Notes: generated by a model from the letters alone, not told the origin. A stretch of 64,000 nucleotides of DNA from Flavobacterium sp. RSP15 (GCF_003968755.1 NZ_RYDL01000001.1:124001-188000); one strand, 5' to 3'; positions 45,108-54,706 are shown, counted from the first letter of the stretch. A program made the numbers and translations.

Positions 45108-47213
45108 TTAAAGTACTGCTTTTTCTTTTTCGAGTATGGCTAATGCTAACCGGATTTTTCCGTAGTCTATTTTTTCTTCAAAATAATCAAAATAAGGTTT
45201 TAAGGCATTTGGTGATTCCAGTTTTATTTGCGCTTCAGCAATTTGAGAAACTTCTTCTTTTGAGATAAGCGAATCCAAATCTATATTAGCTCCATCAACA
45301 TACAGTTTTGCTAAATGAGACATAATTGTACTTAAACCTAATTTTCTTTTTTGGGCAATTTCCTCTACAGAGAATCCGGTAGTATAAAGTTCTAATGTTT
45401 CTTTGTAGGTTGTGGCTTCTTTTTTCTTTTTAGCGCCTTTTACTTTCTGGAAATCTTGGATAACTTTTATAAAAGCATCGCCATATTTTTCTAGTTTTGC
45501 TTTACCAACGCCGTCAATTGCCAATAATTCTGTTTCGCTCATCGGTCTTTCAGTTTCCATTTGGCGTAATGCCGCATCACTGAATATTACATAAGCCGGA
45601 ACAGATTCTTCCTTAGAAATTTCGTACCGTACTTTACGTAAAGTTTCAAAAAGTGAATTTGCAACGGATTTGCTTTGTTTAATTTCTTGCTTGTCGATAT
45701 TGATTTTTTGAACTGTGGTCAGTTGTACTTTCTCACCTTCAAATAATACTTTTTTTGCAAAGGCTGTCAATTTGATTTTGTTTTGCTGGTGAAAAGCAAT
45801 TTCACAATAGCCCAAATTGATCAATTGTATCAAATATTGATTCCAGTCATACCATGATAAATTAGCACCAACACTGTATGTTTTCAGGTTTTGATATTCC
45901 TTTTCATAAATATAAGCATTTTTTGAACCGCGTAAAAAGTCAATAATTACCGGTAATGGTTCTGTTTCCTGCAACCGAATAATTGCCGATAAAGCTTTTT
46001 GAGCGATCACCGTTCCATCAAAAAAAAGCGGTGGATTTTTACAAATATCACAGTTTCCACAATTCTCTGTAACAAGTTCGCCAAAATAGGAAAGCAATAT
46101 TTTTCTTCGACAACTCAATGCATCGGCATATTGTTTCATCCGTTCTAATTTGGCGAGTTGCACTTCAGCATTCAAACCTTGAGAGGCAAATTTTTGCAAC
46201 TGAATCAGATCGCCATAACTTTCGAATAATACCGTTTCTGAGGGTAATCCATCGCGACCGGCACGACCAATTTCCTGATAATAGCCTTCAATATTTTTAG
46301 GTAAGTTATAATGAATGACCCAGCGCACATTGGATTTATCAATTCCCATTCCAAAAGCAATGGTAGCGCAAACCACCTGGCAATCATCATTGATAAATTC
46401 ATCCTGTGTTTTAGAACGAATTTTCGTGTCTAAACCTGCGTGATACGCTTTGGCATTCACGCCTGTTTTTTGTAGTTTTTCAGCCAATTCTTCGGTTGTT
46501 TTTCTGCTTAAACAGTAGATAATTCCCGATTCATTGGGCTTTTCTAGGATGAAATCTATAATTTGTTTGACTCTGTCCAAAGCGGGACGCACTTCTAAAC
46601 TTAAATTTTTTCGATCAAAAGAAGCAACAAATATTTTTGGATTTATCAAATTTAACTGTTGGCTAATATCTTTACGTGTAGCCTTATCAGCCGTTGCAGT
46701 TAAAGCTAATATTGGAGTAGAAGGGAAGCGTTTTTTGAGGTATCCTAAATTAGTATATGCCGGACGAAAATCATGTCCCCAAGCTGAAATGCAATGTGCT
46801 TCATCAATAGCAATTAAACTTATGGTCAAACTATTGAAAAGATTATCCAGAAACGACAGGCTTTCCGGAGCGATATACACTAATTTAATTACATTCAATT
46901 TTAACCTTTCGATATAAAACTGACGTTCATTTTCAGTTTGGCTACTGTTAATGAAACAGGCTTCAATACCATTTGCTTTCAGACTATCGACCTGATCTTT
47001 CATCAAAGCAATCAGTGGAGAAATTACGATTGTAATTCCCGGAAAAACCAATGCGGGCAATTGAAAACAAATTGATTTTCCTCCACCTGTAGGCATAATT
47101 GCCAATGTATCCTGTCCGGAAAGTATACAATTTATTATCTCTTCCTGGTTTGGGCGAAATTTTTCAAAACCAAAGTTTTCTTTGAGTTTGGCATATAAAA
47201 TTTGATTAGTCAT
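45108..47213 (-). CDS. recQ: ATP-dependent DNA helicase RecQ
   Basis: A 701-residue superfamily 2 helicase. Helicase motifs: FRPNQEEIINCILSGQD, Walker A MPTGGGKSICFQLP, DEAH (IDEAHCISAWGHDFRP), the TATADKAT motif III and QEIGRAGRDG motif VI. The zinc-binding RQC region has CRRKILLSYFGE plus CGNCDICKNP, an HRDC domain is near residues 520-590, and a C-terminal HTH-like segment ends the protein. Order and length match bacterial RecQ. It is followed by a DNA glycosylase gene. Confidence 0.95.
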   Translation of the reverse strand: MTNQILYAKLKENFGFEKFRPNQEEIINCILSGQDTLAIMPTGGGKSICFQLPALVFPGITIVISPLIALMKDQVDSLKANGIEACFINSSQTENERQFYIERLKLNVIKLVYIAPESLSFLDNLFNSLTISLIAIDEAHCISAWGHDFRPAYTNLGYLKKRFPSTPILALTATADKATRKDISQQLNLINPKIFVASFDRKNLSLEVRPALDRVKQIIDFILEKPNESGIIYCLSRKTTEELAEKLQKTGVNAKAYHAGLDTKIRSKTQDEFINDDCQVVCATIAFGMGIDKSNVRWVIHYNLPKNIEGYYQEIGRAGRDGLPSETVLFESYGDLIQLQKFASQGLNAEVQLAKLERMKQYADALSCRRKILLSYFGELVTENCGNCDICKNPPLFFDGTVIAQKALSAIIRLQETEPLPVIIDFLRGSKNAYIYEKEYQNLKTYSVGANLSWYDWNQYLIQLINLGYCEIAFHQQNKIKLTAFAKKVLFEGEKVQLTTVQKINIDKQEIKQSKSVANSLFETLRKVRYEISKEESVPAYVIFSDAALRQMETERPMSETELLAIDGVGKAKLEKYGDAFIKVIQDFQKVKGAKKKKEATTYKETLELYTTGFSVEEIAQKRKLGLSTIMSHLAKLYVDGANIDLDSLISKEEVSQIAEAQIKLESPNALKPYFDYFEEKIDYGKIRLALAILEKEKAVL

Positions 47214-47243
47214 TTTGGCGTATATTTAGAAGTCTAAAGTTAT

Positions 47244-47274
47244 AAAAAAAGGAACTCGTGAATGAGTTCCTTTT
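47244..47274 (-). terminator. Terminator of the acidic protein gene
   Basis: AAAAGGAACTC (47247-47257) pairs with GAGTTCCTTTT (47264-47274), 6-base loop; the minus strand continues with a T-run. It stops read-through into recQ. Confidence 0.85.
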
Positions 47275-47300
47275 AATAAATATATTTGAGAAGGGATTAA

Positions 47301-47711
47301 TTAATCCTCTTCATCGTCATCGTCATCATCTGAAAAATCTTTTTCGTCAGCATCTTCATCATCTCCATCATCATCATCTCCTGCATCAGCATCTGGGGTG
47401 TCATTAGCATCATCCTCGTCATCATCATCCATATCATCCTCTAAATCAAGTCCTTTAATTGGTTCAACAACGTCATCGATGATTATTTCATCATCTTCAT
47501 CATAATTTTCAATTCTATCAGCCAGTTTTGTGCTCACTTTTACTAAATAAATGGTATCTTCAGTTCGTACTTCAACTGCTTCAACTAATTCATTTTTAGC
47601 GTTTCTAAAACTAATAATATTTGAATCATCATAACCATCTGGAAATTTATCAACCAATAGGTTTAAAATTTCATTGGTAAGTTTGGCGTAATCAACAATT
47701 ACTCTTTTCAT
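47301..47711 (-). CDS. Acidic C-terminal-tail protein, unknown function
   Basis: A 136-residue protein. Residues 1 to about 75 form a small ordered domain (DYAKLTNEILNLLVDKFPDG, VEVRTEDTIYLVKVSTKLADR); residues about 78-136 are almost entirely Asp and Glu. No signal peptide or known motif. It lies 8 bases after the deoxyhypusine-synthase-like gene, so both are on one transcript. Acidic tails often mimic nucleic acid or bind basic proteins; here that is only a guess. Confidence 0.8.
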   Translation of the reverse strand: MKRVIVDYAKLTNEILNLLVDKFPDGYDDSNIISFRNAKNELVEAVEVRTEDTIYLVKVSTKLADRIENYDEDDEIIIDDVVEPIKGLDLEDDMDDDDEDDANDTPDADAGDDDDGDDEDADEKDFSDDDDDDEED

Positions 47712-47719
47712 AAAATATT

Positions 47720-48691
47720 CTATAAATCTAATAAATAAGCGAAAATTAAAGGCGCTACGATGGTAGCATCAGACTCAATAATGAACTTCGGGGTTTTAAT
47801 ATCTAATTTACCCCACGTAATTTTTTCATTTGGCACCGCCCCAGAATACGAACCGTAACTGGTTGTTGAATCTGAAATCTGACAGAAATAACTCCAGAAA
47901 GGAATGTCGTGCATTTCCATATCTTGGTATAACATTGGTACTACACATATTGGAAAGTCTCCAGCAATACCGCCACCAATTTGAAAGAAACCTACTCCAT
48001 TTGTACTGTTTTTAGGATACCAATCAGACAAGAATACCATATATTCGATACCAGATTTCATTGTTGAAGCTTTTAAATCTCCTTTTATTACATAGGATGC
48101 AAATATATTTCCCATGGTACTGTCTTCCCATCCCGGTACAATGATAGGTAAATTTTTCTCAGCGGCTGCATACATCCAGCTGTCTTTTAGGTCAATTTCA
48201 TAGTATTCTTCAAGAACACCTGAAAGCAACATTTTGTACATAAACTCATGCGGAAAATATCTTTCGCCTTTATCATCCGCATCTTTCCATATTTTGTAAA
48301 TGTGTTTTTGCAAACGACGGAAAGCTTCATGCTCCGGTATACAAGTATCAGTTACACGATTTAATCCTCTTTCTAATAAATCCCATTCGTCCTGCGGAGT
48401 CAAATCTCGGTAATTAGGAACTCTTTCATAATGAGAATGAGCGACTAGATTCATCACGTCTTCTTCGAGATTTGCACCAGTACACGAAATAATATGCACT
48501 TTGTCCTGACGAATAATTTCAGAAAAAATCTTACCAATCTCGGCAGTACTCATAGCTCCAGCCATGCTCACCATCATTTTTGCACCATTGGCTAATTGTT
48601 CTTCATATGCCTTAGCGGCGTCAACTAAAGATGCAGAGTTGAAATGCAAATAATGCTTTTCTATAAACTGACTGATTGGTCCTTTGCTCAT
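47720..48691 (-). CDS. Deoxyhypusine synthase-like protein lacking the catalytic lysine
   Basis: A 323-residue protein of the deoxyhypusine synthase fold. Seen: VSMAGAMSTAEIGK (NAD-binding start), ISCTGANLEEDVMN, VPGWEDSTMG and the late DATIVAPLIFAYLLD. In true DHS the GGG motif is followed by an invariant catalytic Lys within GGGxxKHH; here it reads GGGIAGDFP (about residues 239-247), so the lysine is missing. Bacterial members are thought to make other polyamine derivatives or have unknown roles. It lies 84 bases after speA on the same strand. Confidence 0.8.
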   Translation of the reverse strand: MSKGPISQFIEKHYLHFNSASLVDAAKAYEEQLANGAKMMVSMAGAMSTAEIGKIFSEIIRQDKVHIISCTGANLEEDVMNLVAHSHYERVPNYRDLTPQDEWDLLERGLNRVTDTCIPEHEAFRRLQKHIYKIWKDADDKGERYFPHEFMYKMLLSGVLEEYYEIDLKDSWMYAAAEKNLPIIVPGWEDSTMGNIFASYVIKGDLKASTMKSGIEYMVFLSDWYPKNSTNGVGFFQIGGGIAGDFPICVVPMLYQDMEMHDIPFWSYFCQISDSTTSYGSYSGAVPNEKITWGKLDIKTPKFIIESDATIVAPLIFAYLLDL

Positions 48692-48775
48692 TTTTTTTTA
48701 TTTAAATACTTAGAAATCAATTTGTTAAAATTAGTATTTCAAATTTAACGAATTTTTATATTGAATAATTGTTGT

Positions 48776-50176
48776 TTATTTTTTGTCGTACCCTAATATT
48801 TTCAAAACATCGTCAGAGGTTTGTTGTTCGGAGAAAACCTCAGTGGCCAAAATACCATTTTCGTCTCTGTCTATTAATATATGTTTGGGTTGCGGAATCA
48901 AACAGTGATGCAAGCCACCGTATCCGCCAATCGTTTCCTGATAGGCCCCAGTATTAAAAAATCCGATGTATAACGGTTTTTCTTTGTTGTATTTGGGGAG
49001 ATAGATCGCGTTCATATTTTGCTCGGAGTTGTAATAATCATCACTGTCGCATGTCATTCCTCCTAATAAAACTCTTTCGTAAGTTTCATTCCAGCGATTC
49101 ACAGCCAGCATGATAAAACGTTTGTTTATAGCCCAAGTGTCCGGTAGCGTTGTAATGAAAGAGGAATCAATCATGTTCCACTTTTCTCTGTCATTTTGTT
49201 GTTTTTGATACAATATCTGGTATATTGCACCACCACTTTCTCCTACTGTGAAGGAACCGAATTCAGTGAAAATATTTGGAACGTCAACCTCGGCTTCATC
49301 GCAGGCAATTTTGATTTGATTGATAATTTCGTCAATCATATATTGATAATCGTACTCGAATGCTAATGAATTTTTGATCGGAAAACCGCCGCCAATATTG
49401 AGTCCATCAAGTGTAGGACATTCTTTTTTTAATGCAATATAAACTTTGATACATTTTACTAATTCATTCCAGTAATAGGCATTATCATTTATTCCTGTAT
49501 TGATAAAAAAGTGCAACATTTTTAGTTCCAGTTTTTTATTTTCCTGAATTTGTTTTTTGTAAAAATTGACAATGTTTTTATACCCTATTCCTAATCTTGA
49601 CGTGTAAAACTCAAATTTAGGTTCTTCCTCAGCAGCAATACGAATTCCGATTTTGAATTTCCCTTTTATTTGCTCTTGTAAAAGATCAAGCTCTTCATAA
49701 TTATCAATAATTGGAATTGCATTTTTATGACCATTATTTATTATGCGGGCTATATTTTCAATGTACTGATCTCTCTTAAAGCCATTGCATATCACATAGG
49801 TGCTTTTATTAATTTTTCCGTTTGCCAGTAAGTTCTCAACAATATTGATGTCAAAAGCGGATGACGTTTCAATATGGATGTTATTTTTAAAGGCTTCATT
49901 CATTACAAATTCAAAATGAGAACTTTTAGTACAATAGCAGTAATAATATTTTGCCTCGTATTTGTTTTTCTCCATCGATTTACGAAACCAGCTTTTGGCT
50001 TTGTTTATGTTGTTCGAAATTTGAGGTAAGTAGGTGAATTTTAATGGAGTGCCATATTGTTCTACCAATTTCATTAAATCGATATTATGAAACTGAAGGT
50101 TGTCTTTGTTTAAAGTAAATTCTTCCTGTGGAAAATAGTAAGTTTGATTGATTAAATCAGAATATTTTGTATTCAT
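48776..50176 (-). CDS. speA: Arginine decarboxylase (SpeA-type, short form)
   Basis: A 466-residue PLP enzyme of the alanine-racemase-type fold III group that makes agmatine from arginine. Seen: YYYCYCTKSSHFEFVMNEAF with the PLP lysine, NIGGGFPIKNS (phosphate-binding), the acidic and aromatic C-terminal part, and GGMTCDSDDYYN with the active-site cysteine. E. coli SpeA is 658 residues; Bacteroidota forms lack its insertion. Downstream are the deoxyhypusine-synthase-like and acidic genes, suggesting a polyamine-linked operon. A 59-codon ORF lies directly upstream. Confidence 0.88.
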   Translation of the reverse strand: MNTKYSDLINQTYYFPQEEFTLNKDNLQFHNIDLMKLVEQYGTPLKFTYLPQISNNINKAKSWFRKSMEKNKYEAKYYYCYCTKSSHFEFVMNEAFKNNIHIETSSAFDINIVENLLANGKINKSTYVICNGFKRDQYIENIARIINNGHKNAIPIIDNYEELDLLQEQIKGKFKIGIRIAAEEEPKFEFYTSRLGIGYKNIVNFYKKQIQENKKLELKMLHFFINTGINDNAYYWNELVKCIKVYIALKKECPTLDGLNIGGGFPIKNSLAFEYDYQYMIDEIINQIKIACDEAEVDVPNIFTEFGSFTVGESGGAIYQILYQKQQNDREKWNMIDSSFITTLPDTWAINKRFIMLAVNRWNETYERVLLGGMTCDSDDYYNSEQNMNAIYLPKYNKEKPLYIGFFNTGAYQETIGGYGGLHHCLIPQPKHILIDRDENGILATEVFSEQQTSDDVLKILGYDKK

Positions 50177-50229
50177 TAGATGTCATAAATTTATAGATTA
50201 AAATATTGTAAAATAAAGAAACCTATAAT

Positions 50230-50409
50230 TCAAACCCGAATATTTGCATAGATAATCTGAAGTTTTTCGTGATCTGCTTTCATGTATTGAAAAACATCAA
50301 AACTAAAGTTTCCTTTGATTGAATAAAAACGCTTCAATATTCTTAGAAAAGAGATATTGTTTCGGGTTTTATTACAACTATAATTTTGTTTGTTTTGACT
50401 TTTTTTCAT
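50230..50409 (-). CDS. Possible 59-residue small protein upstream of speA
   Basis: A minus-strand ORF of 59 codons fills most of the 289-base gap between aroB and speA. The protein is basic with segments ISFLRILKRFYSIKG and FSFDVFQYMKADHEKLQIIY that look like real helices, and its composition differs from random AT-rich reading frames. An exact TAnnTTTG element (50415-50422) sits so close that the ATG would be at or next to the transcript start, so translation may be leaderless. I do not recognise a family. Confidence 0.45.
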   Translation of the reverse strand: MKKSQNKQNYSCNKTRNNISFLRILKRFYSIKGNFSFDVFQYMKADHEKLQIIYANIRV

Positions 50410-50414
50410 TACTG

Positions 50415-50422
50415 CAAATGTA
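50415..50422 (-). promoter_or_regulatory. -7 promoter element upstream of the small ORF and speA
   Basis: Minus-strand TACATTTG, exact TAnnTTTG, 5 bases before the ATG at 50409. Confidence 0.6.
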
Positions 50423-50465
50423 AAAAATATTATATACGCAATGCAATCCTTTTTATAAAAAATAA

Positions 50466-51533
50466 TTAAGATTTATAATCCTGAAAGGCATTAAGAATTA
50501 ATTCATTTTCAACCATTTGATTGATTTTTATTTTTCCGATACCTTCTATCAATGCGAACTGGATGTTTCCATATTCGTTTTTTTTGTCGTGAATCAGTAA
50601 TTCTAAGATTGGTTTGATATCATTTTCTTCAAAAACGATGTCGGTATAAATAGCCTTTATACTGGATTTTATCTGAGAATATTCTTCTATATTGATCAGT
50701 TTTTTATGTAGTGAAAGGTAACTCTCTAATATCATCCCAACGGCTATGGCTTCACCGTGTAATAAAGTTGTTTTGTTATCATTTTCCAAAAAATAACTTT
50801 CAATGGCATGACCCAGTGTGTGACCAAAATTCAACGCTTTCCGGATATTTTTCTCGGTAGGATCTTGCAGTACAATTTCATTTTTTATCTCGACTGATCG
50901 GTAAATTAATACATCAAAATCAGCAAAATCTATGGTCTTTAAATCTAAAAATTGTTCCCAATATTCTTTATCATAGATCAAACCGTGTTTCAGCATTTCG
51001 GCAAGACCGGAACGCATTTCGTTTTGTGGCACTGTTTCTAAATATTGAGTATCAATAAGCACCATTTGAGGTACATTAATAACGCCGATTTGGTTTTTTA
51101 AATTTCCTAAATCTACTCCGTTTTTGCCACCTACAGAAGCATCAACCATTGCGAGTAAAGTGGTTGGAACGTGAATAAAATCAACACCGCGCTTGAAGGT
51201 TGATGCTACAAAACCACCTAAATCAGTGACAACGCCACCGCCTAAGTTAATGATAAGGCTTTTTCTGTCAGCCCCAAGTTCCGTGAGTACTTTCCAAATT
51301 TGGACGCAAGTCTCAATATTTTTATTTTCTTCGCCACAATCAAATTCAATGATTTCAATTATAAGATCAGTTTCCAGAACAGGGAGAAAATGGGGCAGAC
51401 AAAACTCATTAGTATTGCTGTCAACAATAATAAATAGGTTGGAGTATTTATTTTCTTTTAAATGAAGATTTATTGCTTCATATCCTTTTTCGTTAAAATG
51501 TATCGGGTAACTGTTGGCTTGAATTGATTGCAT
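50466..51533 (-). CDS. aroB: 3-dehydroquinate synthase AroB
   Basis: A 355-residue shikimate-pathway enzyme that closes DAHP to 3-dehydroquinate with NAD and a divalent metal. Seen: LGGGVVTDLGGFVASTFKRG, VPTTLLAMVDASVGGKNGVD and the metal ligands in LNFGHTLGHAIES and LHGEAIAVG. Length matches E. coli AroB (362). It is divergent from proline dehydrogenase with 92 bases between. Confidence 0.97.
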   Translation of the reverse strand: MQSIQANSYPIHFNEKGYEAINLHLKENKYSNLFIIVDSNTNEFCLPHFLPVLETDLIIEIIEFDCGEENKNIETCVQIWKVLTELGADRKSLIINLGGGVVTDLGGFVASTFKRGVDFIHVPTTLLAMVDASVGGKNGVDLGNLKNQIGVINVPQMVLIDTQYLETVPQNEMRSGLAEMLKHGLIYDKEYWEQFLDLKTIDFADFDVLIYRSVEIKNEIVLQDPTEKNIRKALNFGHTLGHAIESYFLENDNKTTLLHGEAIAVGMILESYLSLHKKLINIEEYSQIKSSIKAIYTDIVFEENDIKPILELLIHDKKNEYGNIQFALIEGIGKIKINQMVENELILNAFQDYKS

Positions 51534-51598
51534 CTGTATGGATTAATTGGAACCGCAAAATAAGGCAATTTTTGCTAAATAATATTCAAAACTCTGTC

Positions 51599-51606
51599 TA
51601 TATTTG
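51599..51606 (+). promoter_or_regulatory. -7 promoter element of proline dehydrogenase
   Basis: TATATTTG, exact TAnnTTTG, 19 bases before the start codon at 51626. Confidence 0.65.
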
Positions 51607-51625
51607 TACAAAAATCTAACAAATA

Positions 51626-52795
51626 ATGGAAAAAATATTCAATAATACTCAAGTTGCCTTTTCATTAAAAAGTGATACGGAACTTGACAGAGCTTATTTT
51701 CTTTTCAAAATGATTGCTAATCAGCCTCTGGTACGTATTGGAACTGCAGTTACAAATTTTGCCCTTAAAGCCAATCTTCCTGTTGAAGGTTTGATTCGCG
51801 CTACGGTTTTTGACCATTTTTGTGGTGGGATAAATGAAGTGGACTGTCTTTCGGTGGTAGATAAAATGTATACCAAAGGCGTTTCCTCTGTTTTGGATTA
51901 TTCTGTAGAAGGAAAAGAAGCCGAAGATCAATTTGATGCCGCGCTTGAAATGACTTTAAAAACTATTGAATTTGCCAAAGAACGCCAAGCCATTCCCTTT
52001 GCCGTTTTTAAACCAACCGGTTTTGGACGTTTTGAATTGTATGAGAAATTAGGCGAAAAACAATCATTAACTCCAGAAGAACAAGCAGAATGGGATAGAG
52101 TGGTAGCCCGTTTTGATTTGGTTTGTAAAGATGCCCATTCTAAAAATGTAGCTCTTTTGATTGATGGCGAAGAAAGCTGGATGCAGGATGCGGCTGATGA
52201 TTTAGTGACCGAAATGATGCGCAAATACAATAAAGAAAAAGCCATTGTTTTCAATACATTGCAAATGTACCGTTGGGATCGTTTGGATTACTTGAAAAAA
52301 TTACATGAACAGGCTATAAAAGAAGGTTTTTTTATCGGAATGAAATTGGTTCGTGGTGCGTACATGGAAAAGGAAATTGTTCGGGCTGCTGAAAAAGGAT
52401 ATCCATCACCAATTTGCGCTTCAAAAGAAGCTACGGATGAAAATTATGATGGTGCTGTGCGCTATATGACGGATCATTTAGAGGTAATGTCTGTTTTTGC
52501 AGGTACCCATAATGAGTCCAGTACCTATACGCTAATGGAATTAATGACGGAGAAAGGAATAAAGGCTAATGATGACAGAATCTGGTTTGGACAATTGTAT
52601 GGTATGAGCGATAATATCAGCTACAATATGGCCGCTAATGGCTATAATGTTGCTAAATATTTGCCTTTTGGTCCAGTTAAAGATGTGATGCCGTACTTAA
52701 TTCGTCGTGCGGAAGAAAATACTTCCGTAGCGGGACAAACGAGTCGTGAATTAGAAATGATAAAAGCAGAACGCAACCGAAGAAAAGGGAAATAA
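51626..52795 (+). CDS. Proline dehydrogenase
   Basis: A 389-residue FAD enzyme that oxidises proline to pyrroline-5-carboxylate. The TIM-barrel PRODH motifs are visible: AVFKPTGFGRFELYEKL, LLIDGEESWMQDAADDLV, VRGAYMEKE and the C-terminal PYLIRRAEENTSV, which binds substrate carboxylate through the two arginines. It is the stand-alone form, not a PutA fusion; the P5C dehydrogenase partner is elsewhere. It has its own promoter and terminator. Confidence 0.93.
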   Translation: MEKIFNNTQVAFSLKSDTELDRAYFLFKMIANQPLVRIGTAVTNFALKANLPVEGLIRATVFDHFCGGINEVDCLSVVDKMYTKGVSSVLDYSVEGKEAEDQFDAALEMTLKTIEFAKERQAIPFAVFKPTGFGRFELYEKLGEKQSLTPEEQAEWDRVVARFDLVCKDAHSKNVALLIDGEESWMQDAADDLVTEMMRKYNKEKAIVFNTLQMYRWDRLDYLKKLHEQAIKEGFFIGMKLVRGAYMEKEIVRAAEKGYPSPICASKEATDENYDGAVRYMTDHLEVMSVFAGTHNESSTYTLMELMTEKGIKANDDRIWFGQLYGMSDNISYNMAANGYNVAKYLPFGPVKDVMPYLIRRAEENTSVAGQTSRELEMIKAERNRRKGK

Positions 52796-52826
52796 AGTCC
52801 GCAGTGTTCAGTTTTTAGTATTCAGT
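52796..52826 (-). repeat. Heptamer repeat (ACTGAAC type, minus orientation) after proline dehydrogenase
   Basis: On the plus strand, 7-base units ending AGT stand at 52799-52805, 52806-52812, 52813-52819 and 52820-52826. The complement reads ACTGAAT, ACTAAAA, ACTGAAC, ACTGCGG, the same family as at 21812 and 23160. Confidence 0.7.
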
Positions 52827-52841
52827 AACATTTAAGTCCAT

Positions 52842-52880
52842 AAAAAAACTCCATTCAATAAGCTGAATGGAGTTTTTTTA
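52842..52880. terminator. Bidirectional terminator, 16-pair perfect stem
   Basis: 52842-52857 (ending CCATTCA) pairs fully with 52864-52879 (starting TGAATGG) around a 6-base loop, between convergent proline dehydrogenase and ABC transporter genes. Confidence 0.9.
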
Positions 52881-52900
52881 TCTCAAATTATTTATGAAAT

Positions 52901-54688
52901 CTAAAAATTGCTGAATTGTAAATTACTTAAATTTTTATAAATCCCATTTTCTAGAGCGATTAGTTCCTGATGTGTTCCTTGTTCCGTGATTTTTCCTTTA
53001 TCCAAAACCAAAATTTGATCCGCACTGCGAATCGTCGATAGGCGGTGCGCTATTATAATACTAGTTCTTCCTTGCATTAAAATCTCTAAGGCTTCCTGAA
53101 CTAGTTTTTCACTTTCGCTGTCTAATGATGATGTGGCTTCATCCAGAATTAAAATACTTGGATTTTTCAATAATGCTCGGGCTATGGCAATACGTTGTCG
53201 TTGTCCGCCGGAAAGTTTAATACCTCTTTCTCCCACAATTGTTTCAAATTTTTCAGGGAAACTTTCGATAAAATTATAGGCATTGGCTTGTTTTGAAGCA
53301 GTAACAATTTCTTCTTCGGTAGCATTGGGATTTCCGTAAGCAATATTCTCTTTGATTGTTCCTCCAAATAATATTACGTCTTGCGGCACAATACTCATGT
53401 TTCCACGAAGACTTTCTAAATCAAAATCATAAATATTTTTTCCGTCAACCAATATTTCTCCTTCATCAATAGTATAAAAACGCAATAATAGGGAAGCAAT
53501 AGTAGATTTTCCGGTTCCGCTTGGTCCGACAATAGCAATTTTTTGACCAAAATTAGCGGTAAAACTAACGTCTTTTAATACTTTAATTTCTTTTCTGGAA
53601 TGGTAACTGAACGCTACATTCTTGAAAGTGACATTGCCTTTTATTTTTTCAATTGCAGCCGGATCACGCACCGAATTAATTTTTTCAGGAGTTTCATCTA
53701 ATAATTCAAAAACACGTTCGGTTGCGCCAATCGCTTTTTGGATTTGGGCATATAGTTCCGCAATTCCGCCAAAAGAAGCACCTACAAATGTAGAATACAA
53801 CACAAACGAAATCAATTGGCCTACGCTCATTTCTCCACTAATACTCAGTCGGACACCAAACCAAACTACGGCAACAATAGCTCCAAAAAGACAGAAAATA
53901 ATAAATGAAGCAAAGTACCCTCTGTATTTTCCGCCTTTGATGGCAATTGCAACCACTTCTTTTATTTTCCCGTTGTAACGGGCAATTTCATACCACTCAT
54001 TGGCAAAAGCCTTAACAATACTGATGCCTTGCATTGTTTCTTCAACAATTACCTGACTTTCGGCCACTTTATCTTGAACATTTTTTGAATATTTCCTGAT
54101 AAATCGCCCAAAAATAACCGCAGCAACAGCCACTAGCGGCACTACGGACAACATCAATAATGTCAATTTGATGCTTTCATTGGCCAACAAAAGAACGCCT
54201 CCAATAATTAAAATGAATTGTCTTAAGAATTCGGCTATAGTAGATGTTAAAGTATCTTGTATCTGGGTAATATCTGAACTGATTCTACTATTTAATTCGC
54301 CAACACGCTTTTGCGAGAAGAAAGACATAGGTAGTTTTACCAAATTGCTATACAGTGATAATCGCAGATTAGCTAAAGTATTCTCAGTAAAATTGACAAA
54401 TAAATACAATCTAAAAAACGAAAAAATGGACTGAAGAAATAAGATTACAATTAAACCACCCGCAATCATGTTAGCTTGAGCATTATCTTTGTTTTTCACA
54501 CAATCAATAAGCATTCCCATCAACTTAGGAAAAGCAAGAGCAGTCGCTCCAGTGAATAATAAAAAAACTAATCCTACATAAAATTTCCAACGGTGATTTT
54601 CTGCATATTGAAATATTACAGTTGCTTTTTGGAGTGAACTTGCAGTAATTTTTGATTTTGGTAAATCGTTTTCTTTGAACCTAGCCAT
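52901..54688 (-). CDS. MsbA-like ABC exporter (fused membrane and ATPase domains)
   Basis: A 595-residue half-transporter: six helices within residues about 40-320, then the ATPase with Walker A GPSGTGKST, Q-loop, signature LSGGQRQRIAIARAL, Walker B ILILDEATSSLD and the H-loop histidine in IIAHRLSTIRSA. It works as a homodimer. The family covers lipid A flippase MsbA, drug exporters and others; nothing here fixes the substrate. It is monocistronic and has a TAnnTTTG promoter. Confidence 0.92.
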   Translation of the reverse strand: MARFKENDLPKSKITASSLQKATVIFQYAENHRWKFYVGLVFLLFTGATALAFPKLMGMLIDCVKNKDNAQANMIAGGLIVILFLQSIFSFFRLYLFVNFTENTLANLRLSLYSNLVKLPMSFFSQKRVGELNSRISSDITQIQDTLTSTIAEFLRQFILIIGGVLLLANESIKLTLLMLSVVPLVAVAAVIFGRFIRKYSKNVQDKVAESQVIVEETMQGISIVKAFANEWYEIARYNGKIKEVVAIAIKGGKYRGYFASFIIFCLFGAIVAVVWFGVRLSISGEMSVGQLISFVLYSTFVGASFGGIAELYAQIQKAIGATERVFELLDETPEKINSVRDPAAIEKIKGNVTFKNVAFSYHSRKEIKVLKDVSFTANFGQKIAIVGPSGTGKSTIASLLLRFYTIDEGEILVDGKNIYDFDLESLRGNMSIVPQDVILFGGTIKENIAYGNPNATEEEIVTASKQANAYNFIESFPEKFETIVGERGIKLSGGQRQRIAIARALLKNPSILILDEATSSLDSESEKLVQEALEILMQGRTSIIIAHRLSTIRSADQILVLDKGKITEQGTHQELIALENGIYKNLSNLQFSNF

Positions 54689-54706
54689 TATCTATTGTTT
54701 ATGTCG

